Positions 6,963-13,573 of a DNA stretch of 13,573 nucleotides are shown here, in pieces. Both the position numbers and the translations under genes were made by a program. The number at the start of each line of letters is the position of its first letter. The stretch's first letter is position 1. The notes beneath the pieces are model-generated. The model did not search any database. It worked only from the letters and a program-made list of their open reading frames with translations, and was not told where the DNA came from. The stretch comes from an uncultured Flavobacteriales bacterium (lineage in GTDB: Bacteria > Bacteroidota > Bacteroidia > Flavobacteriales > Vicingaceae), in assembly GCA_946886085.1 (NCBI GenBank), contig CAMPHX010000008.1:1-13573 (forward strand), read 5' to 3'.

Positions 6963-8215
6963 AAATTAAGTAAAACTTCATCTGGGTTTTTACCTCCAAA
7001 GATGATGCTGCTTGGGTTTTCAAGCATTTCTTTTATTGCTTTTAAGAATCCTACAGATTCTCTACCATCAATAATTCTATGGTCGTAGCTCAAAGCAACA
7101 TACATCATAGGTCTTATTTCTACTTTTCCATCCACAGCTATCGGTCTATCAACAATATTATGCATTCCTAAAATAGCACTTTGGGGAGGATTAATAATTG
7201 GCGTACTCATCATAGAACCAAAAACACCACCATTAGTAATGGTAAACGTTCCTCCTTCCATATCAGCGATATCAATTTTTCCATCACGAGCTTTTATTGC
7301 CAATCGTTTTATTTCAGCTTCAATTTCAGCCAACGTCATTCTTTCAGCATTTCTAACCACAGGAACCATTAATCCTTTTGGAGAGCTAACAGCAATACCT
7401 ATATCAGCGTAATCGTAAGTAATGATGTAATCTCCATCTATCATTCCGTTTACAGTAGGAAATTGACGAAGTGCTTCTGTAACGGCTTTGGTAAAAAATG
7501 ACATAAAGCCTAAGCTTACACCATGCGTTTCTTTAAATTTATCTTTAAATTGATTTCTTAAATCCATGATAGGCTTCATATCCACTTCGTTGAAAGTGGT
7601 TAACATAGCCGTTTCGTTTTTAACACTAACCAAACGTTGAGCAACTTTTCTTCTTAGCATAGACATTTTTTGTTTGTCTTGCTCACGAGAACCTCCCCAA
7701 CCTGTAATGGCAGAAGAGTCAATTCCACTAGTTAAATAAGCTTGTATATCGCTTTTGGTAATTTTTCCATTACTTCCGCTACCAACAATTTTTTTAGTGT
7801 TGATGTTGTTAGCACTAATCATTTCTTTGGCTAAAGGAGTTGCTTTAACGTCTGTTTTTGTAGCGGGAGCAGGGTTAGGAGCAGTTGCTTCTTCTTTTTT
7901 AGGAGCTGCTGCAACTTTGGCTTTTTCCTCTACTTTTTCTTCAGGAGCTGATTTAGATTCAAATCCTTCCGGTTTTTTGGCATCAGTATCTATTAAGCAA
8001 ACAACAGCACCAACTTTAACTACATCGCCTTCCTCAGCTTTTAGTGTAATGATTCCAGCTTCTTCAGCAGGCAATTCCAACGTTGCTTTATCTGAATCAA
8101 CTTCGGCAATTGCTTGGTCTTTTTCAACATAATCGCCATCCTCTACTAACCACTGTGCTATTTCAACTTCTGTTATAGATTCTCCCGGTGAGGGAACTTT
8201 CATTTCTAAAGCCAT
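6959..8215 (-). CDS. sucB: 2-oxoglutarate dehydrogenase E2, dihydrolipoyllysine-residue succinyltransferase
   Basis: SucB (OdhB) is the E2 core of the 2-oxoglutarate dehydrogenase complex. It transfers the succinyl group from lipoamide to CoA in the TCA cycle. The 418 residues show a single N-terminal lipoyl domain (about 1-77) with the attachment site DKAT, Lys43. An Ala/Pro/Glu/Lys-rich flexible linker follows (about 80-122), then a peripheral-subunit-binding domain (about 124-161: ATPLAKEMI to [11 protein letters not shown]). The catalytic domain is at about 185-418, with HRIIDG (His379 and Asp383, the catalytic pair). One lipoyl domain and the length are typical of succinyl- rather than acetyl-transferases. 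It lies 64 bp downstream of sucA, with a repeat element in the gap and no promoter seen there. The E3 gene (lpd) is not adjacent. The following MscS gene overlaps it by 4 bp. Confidence 0.97.
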   Translation of the reverse strand: MALEMKVPSPGESITEVEIAQWLVEDGDYVEKDQAIAEVDSDKATLELPAEEAGIITLKAEEGDVVKVGAVVCLIDTDAKKPEGFESKSAPEEKVEEKAKVAAAPKKEEATAPNPAPATKTDVKATPLAKEMISANNINTKKIVGSGSNGKITKSDIQAYLTSGIDSSAITGWGGSREQDKQKMSMLRRKVAQRLVSVKNETAMLTTFNEVDMKPIMDLRNQFKDKFKETHGVSLGFMSFFTKAVTEALRQFPTVNGMIDGDYIITYDYADIGIAVSSPKGLMVPVVRNAERMTLAEIEAEIKRLAIKARDGKIDIADMEGGTFTITNGGVFGSMMSTPIINPPQSAILGMHNIVDRPIAVDGKVEIRPMMYVALSYDHRIIDGRESVGFLKAIKEMLENPSSIIFGGKNPDEVLLNL

Positions 8216-8244
8216 ATTTTATAGGTTTAATGTTTGATGTTTTA

Positions 8245-8280
8245 AAACTTCTGTCTTCGTGCTTCCGTCTTCTAACTTTT
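8245..8280 (-). repeat. Heptad repeat element, copy 2
   Basis: On the minus strand, AAAAGTTA (8280-8273) is followed by GAAGACG, GAAGCAC, GAAGACA, GAAGTTT (8272-8245), the same layout as the copy at 3557-3592. The first 19 bases are identical to that copy. It starts on the last base of the sucA stop codon, in sense orientation, and fills most of the sucA-sucB gap. Function unknown. Confidence 0.75.
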
Positions 8281-10991
8281 TAACTTACTAATGTGTTTTC
8301 AAATAATTTATCAATAATTGCAGTATGCCTTACCACGTGTGCTTTTGATGAACCTGTTGCCGGAGCACCACTTTCTGCTAAAGAAATGACTTCTAAATTT
8401 AAGTGAGAAAGGTGTCTCATTAAATGACTCCATGCTCCCATATTTTCAGGTTCTTCTTGTGCCCAAATGATTTTTTTAGCTTTGCTGTATTTCTTCACTA
8501 TTTCTTCAATTTGGTTGAATGGAAGCGGATACAATTGTTCTAATCTAACTAAAGCAATGTTTTCAGCATCTATATTTTCTTTTTTAGCCAATAAATCGTA
8601 GTAGAATTTACCTGTACAGAATACTAAAGTATCTACATCTTTAGCTTTTGCTGCAGTATCATCAATTACTTCTTGGAATTTTCCTTTTGCTAATTCATCT
8701 ACGGTAGAAACGCATTTTGGATGTCGTAATAAACTTTTTGGAGTAAATACTACCAATGGTTTTCGGAAATTCCATTTTAATTGTCTTCTTAAAATATGGA
8801 AGAAATTTGCTGGTGTAGAACAATTGGCAATTTGCATATTATCTTCAGCACAAAGCTGTAAGAATCTTTCCATTCTACCACTAGAGTGTTCCGCTCCTTG
8901 CCCTTCGTACCCGTGAGGTAACAACATTACTAAGCCATTTTGTGTCTTCCATTTTTCTTCAGCAGCACTTAAAAATTGATCGATAATAATTTGAGCACCA
9001 TTGTTAAAGTCTCCAAATTGTGCTTCCCATATGGTTAATGCATTCGGACTAGCCATTGCGTAGCCGTATTCAAAACCCAACACACCATACTCAGAAAGTA
9101 AAGAGTTGTAAATATACAAAGGAGCCTGATCTTTAGATACATTGTTTAGCGGAGTGTATTCTTCTTCCGAATCTTCTACTTTAACAACTGCATGTCTGTG
9201 AGAGAAAGTTCCTCTCTCTACATCTTGACCTGAAAAACGAATAGGGTGTTTATCTGCTAATAAAGTTGCGTAAGCTAATAGTTCTCCCATAGCCCAATCT
9301 AAATTGTCGTCTTTTATCATTTGTTTTCTTGCTTCAAAAAGTCGAGCAAGTTTATTAATGAATTTTTTATCTTTGGGTAAACTGTTAATCTTATCGGCTA
9401 ATTCTACTAATTTCTTTTTATCGTAAGAAGTATCAGGAGAGGTTAAAAAAGAATCCTCATCACTTACTTCAATACCTTGCCACGTTCTGTTTAAGAAATG
9501 AGAAACAGTAGCTCTTTCAATTTGTTTAGCATCATCTAACCGTTCTTGTAATAACTGGTTAAACACATTTTCTTGTTCGGATGCTTTTTCTTTGCTGATA
9601 ATTCCTTCATTAATTAATTTATCTAAATAAAGGTCTCTTGGGTTTTTGTGTTTTCCAATGGCTTTGTACAATAGAGGTTGAGTAAATTTAGGTTCATCAC
9701 CTTCATTATGTCCATATTTTCTATATCCTAAAATGTCGATAAATACATCTTTATGGAAAGTCTGACGGTATTCAATCGCAAACTGAATAGCTTGAATTAC
9801 TGCTTCTACATCATCTCCGTTTACATGAAGTACAGGAGATAAAGTAACTTTAGCAACATCAGTACAATACGTACTAGAACGTCCATCAATATAGTTGGTA
9901 GTAAAACCAATTTGGTTATTTACTACAATGTGTAAGGTTCCTCCAACTCTGTAACCATCTAATTGAGCCATTTGCACCACTTCATACACTACTCCTTGTC
10001 CTGCAATGGCAGCATCACCATGAATAATAATAGGAACAATTTTCTTTTCGTCTTTTAAATAAGTGTCTAATTTAGAGCGAGTAATTCCTTCTACAACCGG
10101 TCCAACAGTTTCTAAGTGAGAAGGATTGGGAGCTAGTGTCATGTGAACATCATGTCCGTTATCGGTTTTCACATCGCAAGAATAACCCAAATGGTATTTT
10201 ACATCGCCATCAAAAAGGTTATCTTCATATTCTTTACCTTCAAATTCACTAAAAATTTTCTCGTAAGTTTTATTAAAGATATTGGCCAACACATTTAATC
10301 TACCTCTGTGAGCCATTCCAATAATAAACTCTTTAATACCGATATCAGCACCTTTTTCAACCACAGCATCTAAAGCAGGAATAAGGGCTTCATTTCCTTC
10401 TAATGAGAAACGTTTTTGACCAACAAATTTGGTGTGTAAGAATTTCTCAAAAACTACTGCCTGATTGAGTTTATGTAGAATATGTTTTTTTTCTTTTTCA
10501 GAATATTTAGGTCTGTTTTTCAGCTCTAATTTTTCTCTAATCCAAGCTACTTCTTCCGGTTTTCTGATGTACATGTATTCAATACCAATAGAATCGCAAT
10601 AAGTTTGCTCTAAATGGTCAATAATGTCTTTCAATTTGGATGGACCAATACCAATTTCATTTCCTGCCTGAAAAACAGTTTCTAAGTCAACTTGTTCTAA
10701 CCCGTAGTTTTCAATGTCTAATGTAGGTTTGTAGGTTCTTCTGGCTCTAACAGGGTTGGTTTTAGTAAATAAATGACCTCTTGTTCGATAACCATCTATT
10801 AAGTTAATGACTTTAAATTCTTTGTTGAAATTTTCGGGAACATCGGTGTCGTAGTTTTTACGAGCAAATTCGAATCCTTCAAAAAATTTTCTCCATCCTT
10901 CCGAAACGCTTTCAGGGTTATTGATGTATCGCTGGTAATAATCTTCAATTACAGCTCCATCTGCATTGCTTAAATAGGAATGTTTGTCCAT
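8280..10991 (-). CDS. sucA: 2-oxoglutarate dehydrogenase E1 component
   Basis: SucA (OdhA) is the thiamine-diphosphate-dependent E1 subunit. It decarboxylates 2-oxoglutarate and succinylates the lipoyl group of SucB. From the chosen ATG at 10991 the protein has 903 residues, close to the E. coli enzyme. It begins with the E1o N-terminal segment (MDKHSYLSNADGAVIEDYYQ). Key motifs are HRGRLNVL (228-235), NPSHLE (289-294) and the cofactor-binding GDAAIAGQG (325-333) with NNQIGFTT (358-365). Further on come RKYGHNEGDEP and the transketolase-like C-terminal half (PHGYEGQGAEHSSGR, STPANFFHILRRQ). An in-frame ATG at 11045 would add 18 hydrophobic, non-conserved residues, but it lies within the -33 box of a strong promoter-like site (11017-11046), so it cannot be transcribed from that promoter. 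sucA heads the apparent sucA-sucB-mscS unit and diverges from acs. Confidence 0.97.
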   Translation of the reverse strand: MDKHSYLSNADGAVIEDYYQRYINNPESVSEGWRKFFEGFEFARKNYDTDVPENFNKEFKVINLIDGYRTRGHLFTKTNPVRARRTYKPTLDIENYGLEQVDLETVFQAGNEIGIGPSKLKDIIDHLEQTYCDSIGIEYMYIRKPEEVAWIREKLELKNRPKYSEKEKKHILHKLNQAVVFEKFLHTKFVGQKRFSLEGNEALIPALDAVVEKGADIGIKEFIIGMAHRGRLNVLANIFNKTYEKIFSEFEGKEYEDNLFDGDVKYHLGYSCDVKTDNGHDVHMTLAPNPSHLETVGPVVEGITRSKLDTYLKDEKKIVPIIIHGDAAIAGQGVVYEVVQMAQLDGYRVGGTLHIVVNNQIGFTTNYIDGRSSTYCTDVAKVTLSPVLHVNGDDVEAVIQAIQFAIEYRQTFHKDVFIDILGYRKYGHNEGDEPKFTQPLLYKAIGKHKNPRDLYLDKLINEGIISKEKASEQENVFNQLLQERLDDAKQIERATVSHFLNRTWQGIEVSDEDSFLTSPDTSYDKKKLVELADKINSLPKDKKFINKLARLFEARKQMIKDDNLDWAMGELLAYATLLADKHPIRFSGQDVERGTFSHRHAVVKVEDSEEEYTPLNNVSKDQAPLYIYNSLLSEYGVLGFEYGYAMASPNALTIWEAQFGDFNNGAQIIIDQFLSAAEEKWKTQNGLVMLLPHGYEGQGAEHSSGRMERFLQLCAEDNMQIANCSTPANFFHILRRQLKWNFRKPLVVFTPKSLLRHPKCVSTVDELAKGKFQEVIDDTAAKAKDVDTLVFCTGKFYYDLLAKKENIDAENIALVRLEQLYPLPFNQIEEIVKKYSKAKKIIWAQEEPENMGAWSHLMRHLSHLNLEVISLAESGAPATGSSKAHVVRHTAIIDKLFENTLVS

Positions 10992-11016
10992 ACCTTTGTG
11001 TTGATTTTTGAATAGA

Positions 11017-11046
11017 CAAAAGTAAATAAAATATCCGTTTAACAAA
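11017..11046 (-). promoter_or_regulatory. Bacteroidota-type promoter for sucAB
   Basis: On the minus strand, TTTG (11046-11043) is followed by an 18-nt spacer and TACTTTTG (11024-11017). This is the best match in the window to the Bacteroidota TTTG-N17-23-TAnnTTTG consensus. Transcription would start near 11010, about 20 nt before the ATG at 10991. It fixes the start choice for sucA. Confidence 0.65.
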
Positions 11047-11126
11047 GCGTAGATCTCAGAAAAATTAGCCTTGGTAAATGTTCTAAAAAATCATGTTTTT
11101 AAAGATGTGGTTTCCTCTTTTTTGTC

Positions 11127-11134
11127 TAATTTTA
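11127..11134 (+). promoter_or_regulatory. Weak candidate -7 box for acs
   Basis: TAATTTTA matches TAnnTTTG at seven of eight positions, 28 bp before the acs ATG. No good -33 box is seen at the usual distance (GATGTGG at 11104-11110). The 171-bp region 10992-11162 between sucA and acs otherwise shows only A/T runs. Confidence 0.25.
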
Positions 11135-11162
11135 GAGGTCAAAATTTACTAAAACATTACCT

Positions 11163-13055
11163 ATGTCATTAAAAATTAACTCCTTCGAAGCGTATCAACA
11201 ACAATATCAAAAAAGTGTAGCAAACCCTGAAACTTTTTGGGATGGAATTGCACAAACATTTCAATGGAAGAAGAAGTGGGATAAAACGCTGGAATGGGAG
11301 TTTAAAACACCATCGGTAAAATGGTTTGTAAATGGCAAACTAAACATTACTGAAAATTGTTTAGACAGGCATTTGGTTACTCAACCCAATAAAACAGCTA
11401 TTCTTTGGGAACCTAATAACCCGAATGAAGAAGTAATTCAACTTACTTATAAAGAATTGCACGAAGAAGTGAGTGCTTTTGCCAATGTGTTGAAATGCAA
11501 TGGAGCAAAAAAAGGCGACAGAATTTGTTTGTATATGCCCATGGTTCCTGAGTTGGCTATTGCTACCTTGGCTTGTGCCAGAATTGGAGCTATCCATTCT
11601 GTGGTGTTTGCGGGTTTTTCTGCCAAAGCCCTTGCCGACAGAATAAATGATGCTCAGTGTAATATTGTTATTTGTTCGGATGAATCTTATCGTGGATCTA
11701 AAATAATCCCTATAAAAGCGGTGGTAGATGAAGCCTTGCAGCAATGTACTTCGGTAACCAGCAACATTGTATTGAAAAGAACAGGAGCTGAAGTTGCTTT
11801 TAATGACAAAATAGACAAATGGTGGCACGATGAAATAGCAAAAGTAACTACCGATTGCCCTGCTGAGGTAATGGATGCTGAAGACCCTTTGTTTATTCTT
11901 TACACTTCGGGCTCTACCGGAAAACCCAAAGGGATTTTACATACCACAGGTGGCTACATGGTTTTTGCCCAATATTCGTTTCAAAATGTTTTTCAGTATG
12001 AAAAAGATGATATTTATTGGTGTACAGCCGATATTGGTTGGATAACCGGACATTCCTATATTGTTTATGGTCCTTTATTGGCTGGAGCAACAACGGTAAT
12101 GTTTGAAGGAGTTCCTACTTGGCCCGATGCGGGCAGGTTTTGGGAGATTGTTGCTAAACATAGTATTAATATTTTTTATACTGCACCAACAGCTATCAGG
12201 GCTTTAATGGCAAGTGATATCAGCTTTGTAAATCAACATGATTTATCGTCATTAAAAGTATTGGGAAGTGTGGGTGAGCCTATTAATGAGGAAGCTTGGG
12301 AATGGTACCACGAACATGTTGGTAAAGGCAAATGTCCTATTGTAGATACGTGGTGGCAAACCGAAACAGGTGGAATTATGATTTCTCCTTTAGGAAATTT
12401 AACGCCCTTAAAACCTTCTTACGCTACTTATCCTTTACCGGGAATTCAGCCTTGTATTGTGGATGCGGATGGCAATGAGCTGACCGAAACGGAAACAGAA
12501 GGCAATTTGTGTATTAAATTTCCTTGGCCTTCTATGTTGAGAACCATTTACAACGACCACGAAAGATGCAAACAAACCTATTTTTCTACTTACGAAAATA
12601 AGTATTTTACAGGCGATGGCTGCCGCAGAGATGCAGATGGCATGTACAGAATTACAGGCAGGGTAGATGATGTGATTAATGTTTCCGGACATCGTATGGG
12701 AACTGCTGAAGTAGAAGATGCGTTAGATACGCACGAATGTGTGGTGGAAACAGCAGTGGTGGGTTACCCGCATGATATTAAAGGACAAGGGATTTATGCT
12801 TATGTAATTTGTGCCAAAGAAGTGGATGAAAACGAACTCCGCAAAGAACTGTTGGAGTTGGTAACCAAAGAAATTGGTCCCATTGCTAAGCCTGATAAAA
12901 TACAGATAGTAAAAGACTTGCCTAAAACCCGCTCCGGGAAAATTATGCGTAGAATTTTACGAAAAATTGCCGAAGGTGATACCTCCAACTTAGGCGACAC
13001 CAGCACCTTACTCGACCCAGAAGTAGTAGAAAGCATTAAAAAAGGGAAGTTGTGA
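11163..13055 (+). CDS. acs: Acetyl-CoA synthetase (acetate--CoA ligase, AMP-forming)
   Basis: Acs activates acetate to acetyl-CoA through acetyl-AMP in the cytosol, allowing acetate scavenging. The 630 residues are full length for the family. Motifs in order are the acetyl-CoA-synthetase N-terminal region (about 5-65), the ATP-binding P-loop [11 protein letters not shown] (247-257), [10 protein letters not shown] (395-404; Trp398 corresponds to the tryptophan that limits the pocket to acetate), the hinge region [14 protein letters not shown] (498-511), and the C-terminal [10 protein letters not shown] (588-597) with catalytic Lys593. That lysine is a known acetylation target in this family. 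The C terminus has the usual conserved tail ([13 protein letters not shown]), so the gene is not truncated although another gene starts within its stop codon. It diverges from sucA across 171 bp, which would allow joint control of acetate uptake and the TCA cycle. Confidence 0.97.
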   Translation: MSLKINSFEAYQQQYQKSVANPETFWDGIAQTFQWKKKWDKTLEWEFKTPSVKWFVNGKLNITENCLDRHLVTQPNKTAILWEPNNPNEEVIQLTYKELHEEVSAFANVLKCNGAKKGDRICLYMPMVPELAIATLACARIGAIHSVVFAGFSAKALADRINDAQCNIVICSDESYRGSKIIPIKAVVDEALQQCTSVTSNIVLKRTGAEVAFNDKIDKWWHDEIAKVTTDCPAEVMDAEDPLFILYTSGSTGKPKGILHTTGGYMVFAQYSFQNVFQYEKDDIYWCTADIGWITGHSYIVYGPLLAGATTVMFEGVPTWPDAGRFWEIVAKHSINIFYTAPTAIRALMASDISFVNQHDLSSLKVLGSVGEPINEEAWEWYHEHVGKGKCPIVDTWWQTETGGIMISPLGNLTPLKPSYATYPLPGIQPCIVDADGNELTETETEGNLCIKFPWPSMLRTIYNDHERCKQTYFSTYENKYFTGDGCRRDADGMYRITGRVDDVINVSGHRMGTAEVEDALDTHECVVETAVVGYPHDIKGQGIYAYVICAKEVDENELRKELLELVTKEIGPIAKPDKIQIVKDLPKTRSGKIMRRILRKIAEGDTSNLGDTSTLLDPEVVESIKKGKL

Positions 13056-13573
13056 ATAGGTTGGTAATAGTTGGTAATGGTTTTGATTTAGCTCATGGAC
13101 TAAAAACAAGGTATGAGGATTTTCTGTTAGATTATTTGATTAAACATATAAAAAGTTTAGAGATAAATCCTGATGAAATTTCTGATGACGAACTAGTTAC
13201 TGTAAAATACTATAGTGACTATAGAACTGTTAGAGGGAAAAAAATTATAAACTTGTTCGATGAGTTCTCACTTAATCAACTTTTAGAGAGTGAATATGTG
13301 TCTATTCAAAACAAATGGAAAAAAATTACGGGTCATGATTATGGAGGGACTGGTGCAAGAAGTCAAAAAAAATATATTTCAATAAAAATAAAATCAAGGC
13401 TTTTTGGAGAGCTAATTTCTGAAAGAAAATGGACAAATATAGAAAAAACTTATTTTGATACATTAATAGAAATTTTTGAGGAATCAAAAGATAAAAAGGC
13501 GTTTAATAATGAATATACGATTAACAAGTTGAATATAGATTTTGATTTTCTAAAATCTGAAATTGTTGAATAT
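13052..13573 (+). CDS. AbiH-family protein (predicted phage abortive infection), 3' end cut by window edge
   Basis: I found this frame by reading past acs. It is open from GTG at 13052 to the window end (174 codons). An in-frame TAA at 13037-13039 bounds it upstream, and GTG is the only plausible start in between. The protein opens with [20 protein letters not shown], and [17 protein letters not shown] (residues 8-24) is the N-terminal signature I associate with the AbiH family, named for a lactococcal abortive-infection gene against phage. The remainder visible is acidic/lysine-rich and helical-looking, with no membrane segment. GNG after a hydrophobic strand resembles a Rossmann-type nucleotide-binding loop, which is inference. 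The start overlaps the acs stop by 4 bp (GTGA), implying coupling to acs. GC is low: 15 of 60 at 13381-13440 and 13 of 60 at 13441-13500, against 24 of 60 in acs at 12841-12900, which suggests horizontal acquisition. The mechanism of AbiH proteins is not well established. Confidence 0.8.
   Translation, partial: MNRLVIVGNGFDLAHGLKTRYEDFLLDYLIKHIKSLEINPDEISDDELVTVKYYSDYRTVRGKKIINLFDEFSLNQLLESEYVSIQNKWKKITGHDYGGTGARSQKKYISIKIKSRLFGELISERKWTNIEKTYFDTLIEIFEESKDKKAFNNEYTINKLNIDFDFLKSEIVEY

Noticed and set aside
7755..8132. 125-codon plus-strand open frame opposite sucB, rich in Ala and Ser
   Set aside because: It is the antisense shadow of the low-complexity linker and lipoyl domain of sucB, with no independent start signals or recognisable domain.
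10992..11045. N-terminal extension of sucA from the ATG at 11045
   Set aside because: The codon lies inside the -33 box of the sucA promoter. The conserved E1 N terminus begins at the ATG at 10991.
11087..11099. AATCATGTTTTTA run with flanking A/T tracts in the sucA-acs gap as an operator
   Set aside because: The palindrome around CATG has a mismatch at its first flanking position and otherwise consists of A and T runs, expected by chance here.
11361..11828. 155-codon minus-strand open frame inside acs
   Set aside because: It is a shadow of the acs coding strand. Its composition is irregular and no motif is recognisable.
13061..13080. Tandem 10-mer (TTGGTAATAG, TTGGTAATGG) at the start of the AbiH-like gene
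   Set aside because: It encodes the conserved strand and loop LVIVGNG. The repeat is explained by the coding sequence and has only two units.

Overview
The window reads as chromosomal DNA of a member of the Bacteroidota, most likely order Flavobacteriales. The evidence is an AT-rich composition, the near absence of Shine-Dalgarno sequences, several promoter-like sites of the Bacteroidota type (a TTG or TTTG box, an 18-19 nt spacer, then TAnnTTTG), and protein sequences typical of that phylum. No rRNA, tRNA, CRISPR array or insertion sequence was seen, and no stretch over 300 bases lacks a gene.

Layout. (1) Bases 1-1797, minus strand: a magnesium transporter MgtE, followed by a D-2-hydroxyacid dehydrogenase that overlaps it by 8 bp and runs off the left edge. 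(2) Bases 1913-3548, plus strand, divergent from mgtE: a voltage-gated K+ channel with a C-terminal zinc ribbon, then an MscS channel 4 bp downstream. (3) Bases 3668-4522: panC (pantothenate synthetase), whose 3' end overlaps the converging antiporter gene by 20 bp. (4) Bases 10991 down to 4503, minus strand: sucA, sucB, a second MscS channel (ATGA overlap with sucB) and a CPA1-type K+/H+ antiporter. (5) Bases 11163-13055, plus strand, divergent from sucA: acetyl-CoA synthetase. (6) Base 13052 to the right edge: an unfinished AbiH-family gene, a predicted phage-defence protein, which starts with GTG inside the acs stop codon and has visibly lower GC.

Two themes stand out. One is central acetyl-CoA and TCA metabolism: acs and sucAB fire from a shared 171-bp divergent region, and panC supplies a CoA precursor. 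The other is ion and osmotic homeostasis: MgtE, a Kv channel, two unrelated MscS paralogues and a K+/H+ antiporter lie within about 6.5 kb, one MscS translationally coupled to the TCA operon. Most of the window is core-genome material. The clearest accessory signal is the AbiH-like gene at the right edge. The most unexplained structure is a pair of 36-bp elements (AAAAGTTA plus four GAAGNNN heptads), each lying in sense orientation just after a stop codon.
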